Below, piece by piece: positions 42,521-51,542 of a stretch of DNA of 64,000 nt (within the stretch, counting starts at the first letter, position 1; the number at the start of each line of letters is the position of its first letter). Location of the stretch: the NCBI RefSeq assembly GCF_003020115.1, contig NZ_PYFX01000019.1:32468-96467 (forward strand), written 5' to 3'. Source of the stretch: Bradyrhizobium sp. MOS002. Lineage in GTDB: Bacteria; Pseudomonadota; Alphaproteobacteria; Rhizobiales; Xanthobacteraceae. A model generated the notes under the pieces. The model was not told where the DNA came from and did no database searches. It worked only from the letters and a program-made list of their open reading frames with translations. The position numbers and the translations under genes were made by a program.

Positions 42521-43513
42521 ATGACCAGCCGAGCCACCATCGCTTGTCTCGGAGCCGGCCGCATGGGGCGCGGCATCGCCGTCGCGTTTACTTACGCGGG
42601 ACATACGGTCACGATGATCGACATCAAGGCCCGTTCAGTGGAGGATTTCGCCAGGCTGGAGGCGGATGCGCTCGGCGAAGTCAGGAAGACCTTTGCCAGC
42701 CTGTCGAAGCTGGGACTACTGATCGAGGCGGATGTCGATCCGCTCATTGCACGGGTCTCGGTGGTGCCGGCCAGCCAGAGCGAGGCAGCACTATCCGATG
42801 CGGGAATAGTCTTCGAGGGGGTCCCCGAAGTCGTTGAGCTCAAGCGGGACGTGTTGGGGGCCGCCTCAAAACAAGTCGGCCCCAATACCATCATCGCATC
42901 GACGACGTCTACCATTCTCGTTGACGATCTCTCAGGCGCGATCGTGAATCCTCGCCGCTTCCTGAATGTGCACTGGCTCAATCCGGCCTATCTGATCCCA
43001 CTGGTCGAGGTTTCGCCTGGTAAGGCCACCGATCCCGCTGTCATCGACGAGGTCAAGGCGCTGCTCGAAGGCATCGGCAAGGTGCCGGTGGTCTGCGCGG
43101 CGACACCCGGCTTCATCGTTCCGCGCATCCAGGCGCTGGCGATGAACGAGGCCGCGCGCATGGTCGAGGAAGGCGTCGCCAGCGCCGAGGAGATCGACAA
43201 GGCGATCCGCTACGGCTTCGGCTTCCGCTACGCCGTGCTTGGTCTGCTCGAATTCATCGACTGGGGTGGCGGCGACATTTTGTACTACGCGAGCCGGTAT
43301 CTCGAGGGCGCACTTGGCAGCGACCGCTATCGCGCGCCAGACGTCATTACCCGCAATATGCACGAAGGCCGGATCGGCCTGCGCACAGGCGCAGGCTTTC
43401 TCGATTATTCCGGCCTCGACATCGACGCCTATCGGGCAAAGCGGCTTCAGGCGATGGTCGACCTGCTCCGTCACTTCGACCTGGCGCGGCCACCGGTGCT
43501 TGATCGCGGCTAG
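42521..43513 (+). CDS. 3-hydroxyacyl-CoA dehydrogenase, NAD-binding
   Basis: The 330-residue enzyme has an N-terminal Rossmann fold (ACLGAGRMGRGIAVAFTYAG), the catalytic His in NVHWLNPAYLIPLVEV and the C-terminal domain (GKVPVVCAATPGFIVPRIQA; GFGFRYAVLGLLEFIDWGG). It oxidises 3-hydroxyacyl-CoA or a related hydroxy acid with NAD. It is the last gene of the hydrolase-led operon, and its stop overlaps the convergent NicX-like gene by 4 bp. Confidence 0.9.
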   Translation: MTSRATIACLGAGRMGRGIAVAFTYAGHTVTMIDIKARSVEDFARLEADALGEVRKTFASLSKLGLLIEADVDPLIARVSVVPASQSEAALSDAGIVFEGVPEVVELKRDVLGAASKQVGPNTIIASTTSTILVDDLSGAIVNPRRFLNVHWLNPAYLIPLVEVSPGKATDPAVIDEVKALLEGIGKVPVVCAATPGFIVPRIQALAMNEAARMVEEGVASAEEIDKAIRYGFGFRYAVLGLLEFIDWGGGDILYYASRYLEGALGSDRYRAPDVITRNMHEGRIGLRTGAGFLDYSGLDIDAYRAKRLQAMVDLLRHFDLARPPVLDRG

Positions 43514-44556
43514 CCGAAGACGTCCTGCAGCACCCCTTCACGCACCACCGCGACATCGTCGAGCTCGATCGTCGTCCCCATCATCGGCAGGTCGAAATGG
43601 CCCGCCGTGTAGCGGCCGGCGAATTCGTTGGCCCCCGTCGAGAACAGGAAGTTGCCGGAAACGGCACGAATTTCCGTGCCGTTGGTGTCGCGCTGGTCAT
43701 ACATCGACAGCGCCTCGTAGCGCGCGGCCGGATTCATGCCGAACCCGACATGCGATACCGCATAGGCTTCCCGATCGCCCCAAGCTGCAAGATAGGCACG
43801 CATCATTGCGGCATCCGTGCCCTCTCCTTCCAGCTCGACGACATAATCGTCTTTCAGTGTCATCTTCACCGGCGATGTCAGGTAACGCTTGAAGGTCAGG
43901 TTGATGTCGCCGGGCGCCATCACCAGCGTGCCATTGATCGTTCCGCTCTTGGGGAAGCTGACGACGATGCCGCCGGGCCAATGCGCCAGCGTACCCGGCT
44001 TGTCCGTCCACCCCCACACGCCGACCGTGGACGCTCCGACCATATCGACGTCGAGCGCGGTGCCGGCCTTTGACGTCACCCGCATCCGCTTGGTCCCGCG
44101 CAGCATCTTCGCCGCCGCGCGAACGCGCTTCTCGAGCGCCGGATCCGGCACCATCCGCTCCAGCGCCTCGGGATGCTCGTTGGAGATCACCAGGATACGC
44201 GCGCCGGCTTTGAGTATCTCGGGTGTCTCCACCGCATGCATCAGGCCCTCGATGGTGCAATCCACCACAAAGCCGGCCTGTTGAAGCGCGGTGATCACCG
44301 GGCCAAGACGCTGGATCGCCTCGCTTGCCCCTGTCGAGCGAACCGGAACGATATTCCGGTTGCGCGGGGTCGGCATGACCACGTGAAACGGTCGCGCGCC
44401 CATCCGCAGCAGCGCGAGCTCCGCCAGATGAACATTCAGCGCACGTGACTGGGTTTCCGAGAGGATCGCCGCGGTATCGCCGGCCTTGACGGCGCATCGC
44501 TCAAAAATCTCGCAAAATGCGTCGATCCATTTTGCTTCAATGCGATCAGCCAGCAT
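43510..44556 (-). CDS. NicX-like Fe(II) dioxygenase / M29 aminopeptidase-fold protein
   Basis: The 348-residue protein aligns by eye with 2,5-dihydroxypyridine 5,6-dioxygenase NicX: AGARILVISNEHPEALERM, KPGTLAHWPGG, NFLFSTGANEFAG and GHFDLPM. The residues corresponding to the iron ligands I recall for NicX (His265, His318, Asp320) are present as His269, His320 and Asp322. NicX enzymes share the fold of M29 aminopeptidases but cleave a dihydroxypyridine ring. The gene ends the ABC transporter/IlvD operon. Whether the substrate is a dihydroxypyridine or another hydroxylated ring is open. Confidence 0.78.
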   Translation of the reverse strand: MLADRIEAKWIDAFCEIFERCAVKAGDTAAILSETQSRALNVHLAELALLRMGARPFHVVMPTPRNRNIVPVRSTGASEAIQRLGPVITALQQAGFVVDCTIEGLMHAVETPEILKAGARILVISNEHPEALERMVPDPALEKRVRAAAKMLRGTKRMRVTSKAGTALDVDMVGASTVGVWGWTDKPGTLAHWPGGIVVSFPKSGTINGTLVMAPGDINLTFKRYLTSPVKMTLKDDYVVELEGEGTDAAMMRAYLAAWGDREAYAVSHVGFGMNPAARYEALSMYDQRDTNGTEIRAVSGNFLFSTGANEFAGRYTAGHFDLPMMGTTIELDDVAVVREGVLQDVFG

Positions 44557-44593
44557 GGTCTACTCCCGGTCTTCTGGTTTCTTCTTCGTCAGT

Positions 44594-45361
44594 TCATGCT
44601 TCGGGGAAACCCCGCAGCAGGTACGAGCGCACCGCCCCCAGCAGGCCATTCAGGATCAAGCCGAGCAGCGAGATCGTGATCAGCGGCACGAACATGTCGA
44701 CGGCCTGAAAGGTCCGGGCCGCCGTGACGAGGACATGTCCGAGCCCGTCGCTCGACGTGATCATCTCCGCCAGAAACACCACGATGCAGGAAATGACAAG
44801 GCCGATCCGGCAACCGGTCAGGATCGACGGCATCGCGGCCGGCAGCACCACCTTGAACAGGATCTGATAGCGCGGCGTTCCCGCCGCCATGGCCGACCAG
44901 ATCAGCTTCTGCTCCACCGTTGACGCGCCGTAATAGGTAGACAAAAGAATGGGAAACAGTGCGTCCGCCGCCACCAGCGTGATCTTCGACCCGTGACCGA
45001 AGCCGAGCAGCAGCAGCAATGCTGGATAGAGCGCGACCTTGGGCAAGGGTGCGAGCACGCGAACGATCGGCCGGACCACGGCGTTGATAGCCGGACTGGC
45101 GGCGGCGGCGATGCCGATGCTGACACCGAGCACGACCGCAATCGCGAAGCCGGCAAACAGCCGGATCAGGGTCGCCGCGATCTCCTGCTGGAACGTCCAT
45201 GTCACGAGTTGCTGAAGCAACCGGCTGAAGACGTATCCAGGCGGCGGCAGCAACACCGCAGGCGCAAAGCCAAATGATACGAGGCCCTGCCACAGCGCGA
45301 TGACCAGCACGATCGGCGCGAGCCCGAGGATGATGCTGGTGGAGCGAAGCTGCGGGATCAT
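44594..45361 (-). CDS. ABC transporter permease, NitT/TauT type (second)
   Basis: The 255-residue membrane protein starts MIPQLRSTSIILGLAPIVLV and has about six helices and the EAA-type loop (SAMAAGTPRYQILFKVVLPA). ATG 45361 overlaps the stop of the preceding permease gene (ATGA). The frame is open further upstream, but that lies inside the other gene. Two different permeases suggest a heterodimeric channel. Confidence 0.9.
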   Translation of the reverse strand: MIPQLRSTSIILGLAPIVLVIALWQGLVSFGFAPAVLLPPPGYVFSRLLQQLVTWTFQQEIAATLIRLFAGFAIAVVLGVSIGIAAAASPAINAVVRPIVRVLAPLPKVALYPALLLLLGFGHGSKITLVAADALFPILLSTYYGASTVEQKLIWSAMAAGTPRYQILFKVVLPAAMPSILTGCRIGLVISCIVVFLAEMITSSDGLGHVLVTAARTFQAVDMFVPLITISLLGLILNGLLGAVRSYLLRGFPEA

Positions 45362-46143
45362 GAGAAGCTCAGCGGCATGTCGAACTGCGGTTCGGACCAG
45401 CGCACCAGCCTTGCGCGGACCCGCTCGAAGATCGCATCCAGGCAGATTCCCATCGCCCCCACGATGATGATCATCGCAAAGACGGTGTCGTATTGGCCCA
45501 TGTCGAGCGCGTTGAACAGGATGTTGCCGGCGCCGGACTGACGGGCGATCATCTCGCTGGTAATCATCGTGATCAGCGCCAGCACGAGCCCGGTGCGGCA
45601 ACCGGTCAAGATTTCCGGCAGCGCCGCCGGCAACACGATCCGGACCAGCCGTTGCGCAGGCGAAAGCCCCATCGCGGCGCCCGACCACAGCATCTTCTCT
45701 TCCACCGCCTTGGCGCCCTCGAAGCTGTGATAGATCACAGGCAGGCTAACGCCGAGGAAGATCACCAGCGTCTTCGTGATGTCTCCGACCCCCAGCCACA
45801 GCATGATGATCGGCATCAAGGCTGCCTTCGGCACCGGATAGATCACCATCAGGAGCGGATTGAATAACGCCGCGACGGCCCGGCTGCGGCCCATCAACAG
45901 GCCGAGCGGAATCGAAACCAGCACCGCTACCCCGAACCCGATCGTCATGCGGCGGAGCGAGGCCAGAATGTTGATCAGCGCTTCCTTGTCCCCGAGAATA
46001 TCCGGAATCGCCCGGATCGCCTCGATCGCCGTTGGAAAGCTGTCATTCTTCAACGCGAGGGACGCCGCCTGCCACATCGCGAGCAATCCGACGCAGGCAA
46101 GCACCGGGGCAGCACGTCTCGCGAAGGCGGCGAGCGATATCAT
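45358..46143 (-). CDS. ABC transporter permease, NitT/TauT type (first)
   Basis: The 261-residue permease begins MISLAAFARRAAPVLACVGL and has six predicted helices and the EAA loop GAAMGLSPAQRLVRIVLPAA. It overlaps the ATPase gene upstream by 4 bp and the second permease gene downstream by 4 bp, so the three components are translated together. Confidence 0.9.
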   Translation of the reverse strand: MISLAAFARRAAPVLACVGLLAMWQAASLALKNDSFPTAIEAIRAIPDILGDKEALINILASLRRMTIGFGVAVLVSIPLGLLMGRSRAVAALFNPLLMVIYPVPKAALMPIIMLWLGVGDITKTLVIFLGVSLPVIYHSFEGAKAVEEKMLWSGAAMGLSPAQRLVRIVLPAALPEILTGCRTGLVLALITMITSEMIARQSGAGNILFNALDMGQYDTVFAMIIIVGAMGICLDAIFERVRARLVRWSEPQFDMPLSFS

Positions 46144-46985
46144 GAGGGAGACCCGACAGGGTCGGTCTCGTCGAACATCCGTTCGATATCGACAACGTAT
46201 TTCTGGTAGCGAGGGTCAAGCAGCAGCTCGCTGCGGCGGCGCGGCCGCGGCAGATCGATGTCGATGACCTCGCGGATGCGGCCGGGAGACTTCGACATCA
46301 TCACGACCTTGTCTGACAGAAACACTGCTTCGTCGACCGAATGTGTGACGAACAGCACCGTCTTGCGATCACGCTCCCAGATATTAAGCAAATCGTTCTG
46401 CAGGCGCGTCCGGGTGTGAGCATCGAGCGCGCCAAACGGCTCGTCCATCAACAGAACCTCAGGATGGTAAGCCAGCGTCCGAGCCAGCGCCACGCGCTGC
46501 TTCATGCCGCCGGACAGCTCCTTGGGGTAGAAGTTCTCATAGCCTTTCAGCCCGACCATTTCGATCAAGGCGCGGCTCTGTGCCTCCGCCTCAGGAGCCC
46601 GCACGCCTTGCTGACGCGGGCCATACATCACATTGCCCAGCACGGTCTTCCACGGAAACAACGCGAATTCCTGGAACACCGGGCCGCGATCCGGCCCTGG
46701 CCCCGTGATCGTCCGTCCCTTGATCTTCGCCGAGCCTCTGGTCGGGCTGACGAAACCGCCGACGACGTAAAGCAATGTCGACTTGCCGCAGCCGGACGGA
46801 CCAAGGATGGAGACGAAGGCTCCCTCCTCGATCGCCAGCGAGATGTCCGATAGCGCCACATGATCCTTGCGCGCCGAGGTCTGAAATACCTGCGAGACGC
46901 CCTCGATCTCGATGATTGCAGAAGCCGGTTTTTGCGGCGTCACCGGTCTCACCCATTCGCTCGATCTCGAAGGCACTACCTTCAT
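46140..46985 (-). CDS. ABC transporter ATP-binding protein, NitT/TauT (SsuB/TauB) type
   Basis: The 281-residue ATPase has Walker A GPSGCGKSTLL, signature LSGGMKQRVALARTL, Walker B VLLMDEPFGALD and the H-loop FVTHSVDEAVFLSDKVV. It energises uptake through the two permeases with the binding protein encoded at 48878. Related systems carry sulfonates, nitrate, thiamine precursors or aromatic acids. Confidence 0.93.
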   Translation of the reverse strand: MKVVPSRSSEWVRPVTPQKPASAIIEIEGVSQVFQTSARKDHVALSDISLAIEEGAFVSILGPSGCGKSTLLYVVGGFVSPTRGSAKIKGRTITGPGPDRGPVFQEFALFPWKTVLGNVMYGPRQQGVRAPEAEAQSRALIEMVGLKGYENFYPKELSGGMKQRVALARTLAYHPEVLLMDEPFGALDAHTRTRLQNDLLNIWERDRKTVLFVTHSVDEAVFLSDKVVMMSKSPGRIREVIDIDLPRPRRRSELLLDPRYQKYVVDIERMFDETDPVGSPS

Positions 46986-47105
46986 CTCGTCTCACTTCAT
47001 TCGCGCGAACCCTGCGCAACAGGCTCGCTGAACATCCTCCGTCAGCGACGCGAGCTTAGCAAGAAACTTGCCAGACCTGTGGCTGTTTCCGGCAGGTTCG
47101 CAGCG

Positions 47106-48800
47106 TCATCCGAACCAAGGCCATTCTGCGGGCCCCTCATGCGTGACGGCCCCGCCCGGTGCCTGGCCAACCAAGCGCGCATATTTGGCGAGAGCACCTG
47201 CGCGGTGACGGGGCGGACGCGGCTTCCAATCGTGTCGGCGTGCAGTGAGTTCCTGCTCGTCGACCAGCATATCCATCCGCCGATTTGCGGCATCGATCCG
47301 GATCCTGTCGCCATCGCGAACCAGCGCCAGTGGACCGCCGACGAAGGCCTCGGGAGACACATAGCCGACGCACATTCCGCGCGTGGCGCCAGAGAACCGT
47401 CCATCCGTGATCAGGGCCACCTTCTCACCCATGCCCTGTCCATAGATCAGCGCGGTGACGCCGAGCATCTCGCGCATGCCTGGACCGCCAACCGGCCCTT
47501 CATTGCGGATCACAAGCACCTCGCCCGCCTTGTAGCTGCGGTCTCGAACTGCTGCGACACAAGCCTCTTCGTCTTCGAAGACGCGTGCCACACCTTCGAA
47601 CAACTGACTCTTCAAGCCCGCGACCTTGATCACCGCACCATCAGGACAGAGATTTCCCTTCAACACCGCCACGCCGCCATCGGGCATGATTGGCGCGCGA
47701 GCGGCGTAAACGACCTCCCCGTCCGGTGCGTTGGCGGCGCCATATTCTTCGGCAAGTGTGTGGCCCGTGATGCACAGGCAACTGCCATCAATATGCCCGC
47801 TCTGGATCAGCTCCCGGATGACCACGGCGGCGCCGCCGATATCGTAGACATCCTTCGCCGTATATTTGCCGCCAGGCCGCAGGTTTCCGATCAGCGGCGT
47901 TCTGGCAAAAACTTCGCCGACATCATCGATCGTGAATGCGATCCCGGCCTCGTTCGCGATTGCCGGCAGATGCAGCGCAGCATTGGTCGAACCGCCCGTG
48001 GCAGCCACGATGGCCGCGCCGTTTTCCAGAGATTTCCGCGTCACGATGTCGCGCGGCAAAGGCCCGCCGCGCTCCAGCATCTCCATGATGAGGCGCCCGG
48101 CCCGCCTGGATATCTGCGCGCGCTCGGCATAGACGCCCGGCACCATCGACACGTTGGGAATGGTGAGGCCCATCGCTTCAGACACCATCCCCATGGTGTT
48201 CGCGGTGAACTGGCCGGCGCACGCGCCGATGGTCGGCAGGCAGGCTCGCTCGATCCGTTCGAGCGTGGCGCCGTCGATCTCTCCGGTCATGAAGCTGCCC
48301 ACAGCCTCATAAGAGTCGAGCACGGTAAGGGTCCGCCCATCCACGCGGCCGGGCAGCGCGCTGCCGCCATAGATGAAAATGGACGGCACGTTGCACCGGA
48401 CCATGCCCATCATCACGCCGGGAAGCGTCTTGTCGCATCCGCCGTAACCGATCAATGCATCGTAGGCGAGACCATGGACGACGGCTTCGATCGAGTCGGC
48501 AATCAGCTCCCGCGAAAACAGGGAGAACTTCATCCCCTCGTGATTCATGCTGATACCGTCGGAAACCGAGACGGTCGAAAACTCGCGCGGCGTGCCGCCG
48601 GCCTCCTCGATTCCCGTCTTGGCTGCCGCGACCTGAAAGTCGTGCGTCATGTTGCAAGGCGTTTGTTCGCCCTTCATGCTGACGACGCCGACCATCGGCT
48701 TGGCAATCGCAGCGTCGTCGAGCCCCATGGCGCGCATGAACGCGCGGTGCGGAGCCCGGTCCAGGCCGTCCGTCGTGATCCGAGATCGCAACTTCTTCAT
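47106..48800 (-). CDS. IlvD/Edd-family dehydratase
   Basis: This protein of about 564 residues has the dehydratase cluster cysteines (TPCNMTH, GYGGCDKTLPG and IGACAGQFTANTMGM) and the C-terminal RFSGATRGMCVGYV. The family holds Fe-S dihydroxyacid dehydratases: IlvD in branched-chain synthesis, plus sugar-acid dehydratases. The position inside a transporter/dioxygenase operon suggests a catabolic dihydroxy-acid dehydratase rather than biosynthetic IlvD. ATG 48800 matches the family N terminus; ATG 48821 is also possible. The 120 bp between this gene and the ATPase gene hold nothing evident. Confidence 0.88.
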   Translation of the reverse strand: MKKLRSRITTDGLDRAPHRAFMRAMGLDDAAIAKPMVGVVSMKGEQTPCNMTHDFQVAAAKTGIEEAGGTPREFSTVSVSDGISMNHEGMKFSLFSRELIADSIEAVVHGLAYDALIGYGGCDKTLPGVMMGMVRCNVPSIFIYGGSALPGRVDGRTLTVLDSYEAVGSFMTGEIDGATLERIERACLPTIGACAGQFTANTMGMVSEAMGLTIPNVSMVPGVYAERAQISRRAGRLIMEMLERGGPLPRDIVTRKSLENGAAIVAATGGSTNAALHLPAIANEAGIAFTIDDVGEVFARTPLIGNLRPGGKYTAKDVYDIGGAAVVIRELIQSGHIDGSCLCITGHTLAEEYGAANAPDGEVVYAARAPIMPDGGVAVLKGNLCPDGAVIKVAGLKSQLFEGVARVFEDEEACVAAVRDRSYKAGEVLVIRNEGPVGGPGMREMLGVTALIYGQGMGEKVALITDGRFSGATRGMCVGYVSPEAFVGGPLALVRDGDRIRIDAANRRMDMLVDEQELTARRHDWKPRPPRHRAGALAKYARLVGQAPGGAVTHEGPAEWPWFG

Positions 48801-48877
48801 ACGTGCATCTTCTTCATGCAACGTCCCAGATTATCCCGGACGCCGCGACCTCTTCGTTCGGATTATTGCCCGATCGC

Positions 48878-49861
48878 CTATTGCAGCGGAGCGACAATCG
48901 TCGAATGCTTGAACTGCGCGACGTCCAATTTTGGCAGCATTCCTGTCTCCGCGTAGATGTCCAGCATCTTCTGGATCGCGGGGAAATTCGGCGCCGCGCC
49001 CGGATCGCGGCCGAAATCATTGTCCTTGAGCAGATAGGTCTCGAGAACCGGAATAGGTGCCTTCAGGACTTCGTTGACGACCTTTAACGTCTCTTCGCGG
49101 TTCGCCAGCGCTTTCTTCATGCCAGAGGTAATGTCGCGCACGTAAGCCTTGACCAATTCCGGGTTCTTGTCGACGAAATCGGCACGGCAGGCTTCCAGGA
49201 TGTGCACGATGTTCGGCATCGCCTGCGACAGCGAGAACAGTTTGCGCGTGCCGCCCTTTGCCTCCGCGCGCGCGGCAAACGGCTGGTTCATGTTGACCGC
49301 ATCGACGCGGCCCTGCCGCAACGCATCTTCGGAGACGGCAAAGCCGACCTCGACCAGCTTGATGTCCTTGGCCGGATCGATGCCATTCTGTTTCAGCAGC
49401 AGATTGAACGGGCCTTGCGTGCCGCCGCCGATCACGGAAATTCCGACTGTCTTGCCTTTGAGATCGGCGATCGTCTTGATCGGAGAGTCGTCCATGACAG
49501 CCCAGTAGACCGAGAAACCGCCGGCCTTCTCGAAGACGTGCTGCGCCACGATGTAGGCCTTGAGGTTGCCGCCAACCACGCCGTTGGCGAGCGACAGCGG
49601 CGCCTGCGTCGCGCAATCCAGCGCGCCTGCCGCCAATGCCTGCGTCATCGGAGCGGTGCCCTGAAACTGGGTCCATTCGATATTGTAGGCCTTGCCGATA
49701 TTGGGAAACTCAGCCGGGCGGCGCATCATCCAGTATTTGGATTCCTCGGCCGGAATCGTCCAGCCGACGCGAATTGTCTGCTGCGCCCATGACGAGCCTG
49801 AGCTCGCGCTCACGGCCGCGGCCGCCCCCAAAGCCAGGATCCACTTCGAAACGGTTCGCAT
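48878..49861 (-). CDS. NitT/TauT-type ABC transporter substrate-binding protein
   Basis: This 327-residue periplasmic protein has a signal peptide (MRTVSKWILALGAAAAVSAS...WAQ) and a type II binding fold of the NMT1/SsuA group (DCATQAPLSLANGVVGGNLK; LKGKTVGISVIGGGTQGPFN). ATG 49861 is chosen because GGAG lies 8 bases before it. It is the first gene of the minus-strand operon with the IlvD-like, ABC and NicX-like genes. The upstream gap contains a weak TTTCATGGTTCAAA inverted repeat. Confidence 0.9.
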   Translation of the reverse strand: MRTVSKWILALGAAAAVSASSGSSWAQQTIRVGWTIPAEESKYWMMRRPAEFPNIGKAYNIEWTQFQGTAPMTQALAAGALDCATQAPLSLANGVVGGNLKAYIVAQHVFEKAGGFSVYWAVMDDSPIKTIADLKGKTVGISVIGGGTQGPFNLLLKQNGIDPAKDIKLVEVGFAVSEDALRQGRVDAVNMNQPFAARAEAKGGTRKLFSLSQAMPNIVHILEACRADFVDKNPELVKAYVRDITSGMKKALANREETLKVVNEVLKAPIPVLETYLLKDNDFGRDPGAAPNFPAIQKMLDIYAETGMLPKLDVAQFKHSTIVAPLQ

Positions 49862-50036
49862 CGTGCCCACTCCGCTGCCCAGGCGCCGCCGGCGCCATCC
49901 AACCCGACCGCGGCAAATGTTTCATGGTTCAAACAATCAAGCAAGCCATGCAGGCCGGGCGGTTTCGTCTTGGGATACGCCATGTATGGTAATGCAGCGT
50001 CGCGCGGCGTCGCGGAGCGACAGATGGAGACAACCT

Positions 50037-50963
50037 ATGGCTGAGGGGAGAAAGACAAGCCCGCAGGGCGTCGAGCGGCTCGGCTATCTCGGCCTTGGGC
50101 TGATGGGGACACCGATGAGCCGGCGCCTGCTCAACGCCGGCCATCAGGTCACGGTCTGGAACCGTTCGGAAGGGAAGATGGCCGCGCTCGTCGAGGCGGG
50201 TGCCAGGCGCGCGGCCATTCCACGTGACTTGATGGAGAGCTCGGACATCGTCTTCATGTGCGTGACGGATGCGGCCGCCGTGGAAGAGGTGATCTTCGGG
50301 CCCGCGAGCATCTCAACAGCGCCCGGCGCGGGCAAGCTCGTGGTCGACTTCTCGTCGATCCACCCTGACGCCGCGCGCGACCTTGCAACGCGATTGTCAG
50401 CTGCGAACGGTGCAGGTTGGATCGATGCACCGGTGTCAGGTGGCACCAAGGGCGCAGAGGAAGGCACGCTTGCAATCATGGCCGGCGGAAAAGCCAGCGA
50501 CATCGAGCGGGTCCGCCCCTACGTGCTGGCCATGGCACGAAGGTTCACCCACATGGGCCCGACCGGCGCCGGCCAGACGACAAAGCTATGCAACCAGGTG
50601 ATCGTCGGATGCGCGATGGCTGTTCTTGCGGAAGCAACGCGCCTCGCCGTGAACGCCGGAATCGACGCCAACCGGTTGCCCGAAGCACTCGCCGGCGGCT
50701 TCGCAGACTCAATTCCGCTCCAACTGTTCGTGCCGCGGATGGTCCAAGGCATTCACTCACCCCCGCTCGGTCACATTGCCACGATGCTCAAGGACCTCGA
50801 TACGGTCGCCGATGTCGCGCGGACGACGTCGACGCCGGTGCCCATGGCCTCGCTCGCCGGACAACTTTTCAGCCTCGCCAAGGCCGCGCGAGGCGCGGAC
50901 GCGGATGCACTCGAAATCTACAAGCTTTCGGCAGGGTTCGCTGAACCGTCGAGCGCGAACTGA
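50037..50963 (+). CDS. beta-hydroxyacid dehydrogenase (3-hydroxyisobutyrate dehydrogenase-like)
   Basis: The 308-residue enzyme has the N-terminal NAD(P) motif LGYLGLGLMGTPMSRRLLNA, the substrate-binding motif DAPVSGGTKGAEEGTLAIM and the catalytic Lys in GAGQTTKLCNQVIVG. These enzymes oxidise 3-hydroxy acids or reduce semialdehydes. GGAG lies 7 bases before ATG 50037; the open frame further upstream overlaps the divergent binding-protein gene. It is transcribed away from the ABC operon and probably serves the same catabolic route. Confidence 0.92.
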   Translation: MAEGRKTSPQGVERLGYLGLGLMGTPMSRRLLNAGHQVTVWNRSEGKMAALVEAGARRAAIPRDLMESSDIVFMCVTDAAAVEEVIFGPASISTAPGAGKLVVDFSSIHPDAARDLATRLSAANGAGWIDAPVSGGTKGAEEGTLAIMAGGKASDIERVRPYVLAMARRFTHMGPTGAGQTTKLCNQVIVGCAMAVLAEATRLAVNAGIDANRLPEALAGGFADSIPLQLFVPRMVQGIHSPPLGHIATMLKDLDTVADVARTTSTPVPMASLAGQLFSLAKAARGADADALEIYKLSAGFAEPSSAN

Positions 50964-50987
50964 GGCGCGTTAGAGTGACTACTTACG

Positions 50988-51533
50988 CTAGCCGTCGGCG
51001 AGAAATCGGCCAAATGCGCCTCGCGCGAAGAGCAGTGGCTCCTTCGCATTGTAAGTATAGGCCTCGACCGCACCGAGAAAGATCACGTGGTCGCCGCCGT
51101 AATAGCGATTGACCGAGCGGCATTGAAAATTGGCAACGCTCTCGGCTAGCACCGGCGCGTTGCCGAGGCCGGGCGTCCAGTCGACGCCGGTGAACTTGTC
51201 ATCAGACGACTTGGCGAATTTGCTCGCAAGCGCCTGTTGCGAAACGCCAAGAACGTTGACCGTGAAATGACTGGCGTTCTGGAAAATAGTTAGACTCGAG
51301 GAATAGACGACGAGGCTCCAAAGAACCAGCGGCGGATTCAGCGAGACCGAGGCGAACGAATTGCACGTCAGACCATAGGGCCTGCCGTCAGGAGCCGCGG
51401 CCGTGATGATCGTCACCCCCGTGGCGTAGGTGCCGAGCGCACTGCGGAAATCACGGGGATCGATCTGCGAGCTGTCGCTCGCGAGTTCGTTGGCCGGATC
51501 GGGAACGGCCGGCTGCTTCGGCAGATCATTCAT
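50988..51533 (-). CDS. flavin reductase family protein (small component of a two-component monooxygenase)
   Basis: The 181-residue protein has the FMN-binding split-barrel fold (FRSALGTYATGVTIITAAAP; GLTCNSFASVSLNPPLVLW; HFTVNVLGVSQQALASKFAK). It supplies reduced flavin to the oxygenase encoded 9 bp upstream. The pairing is typical of two-component flavin hydroxylases. Confidence 0.92.
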   Translation of the reverse strand: MNDLPKQPAVPDPANELASDSSQIDPRDFRSALGTYATGVTIITAAAPDGRPYGLTCNSFASVSLNPPLVLWSLVVYSSSLTIFQNASHFTVNVLGVSQQALASKFAKSSDDKFTGVDWTPGLGNAPVLAESVANFQCRSVNRYYGGDHVIFLGAVEAYTYNAKEPLLFARGAFGRFLADG

Positions 51534-51542
51534 CAGCCGGCC

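Noticed and set aside
46860..48956. 698-residue plus-strand open frame
   Set aside because: It is opposite the IlvD-like dehydratase and part of the ABC ATPase gene, both with intact motifs.
49916..49929. TTTCATGGTTCAAA as a seventh MarR operator
   Set aside because: It shares only the outer TTT/AAA with the other sites and lies in a different cluster, so I did not include it in the set.
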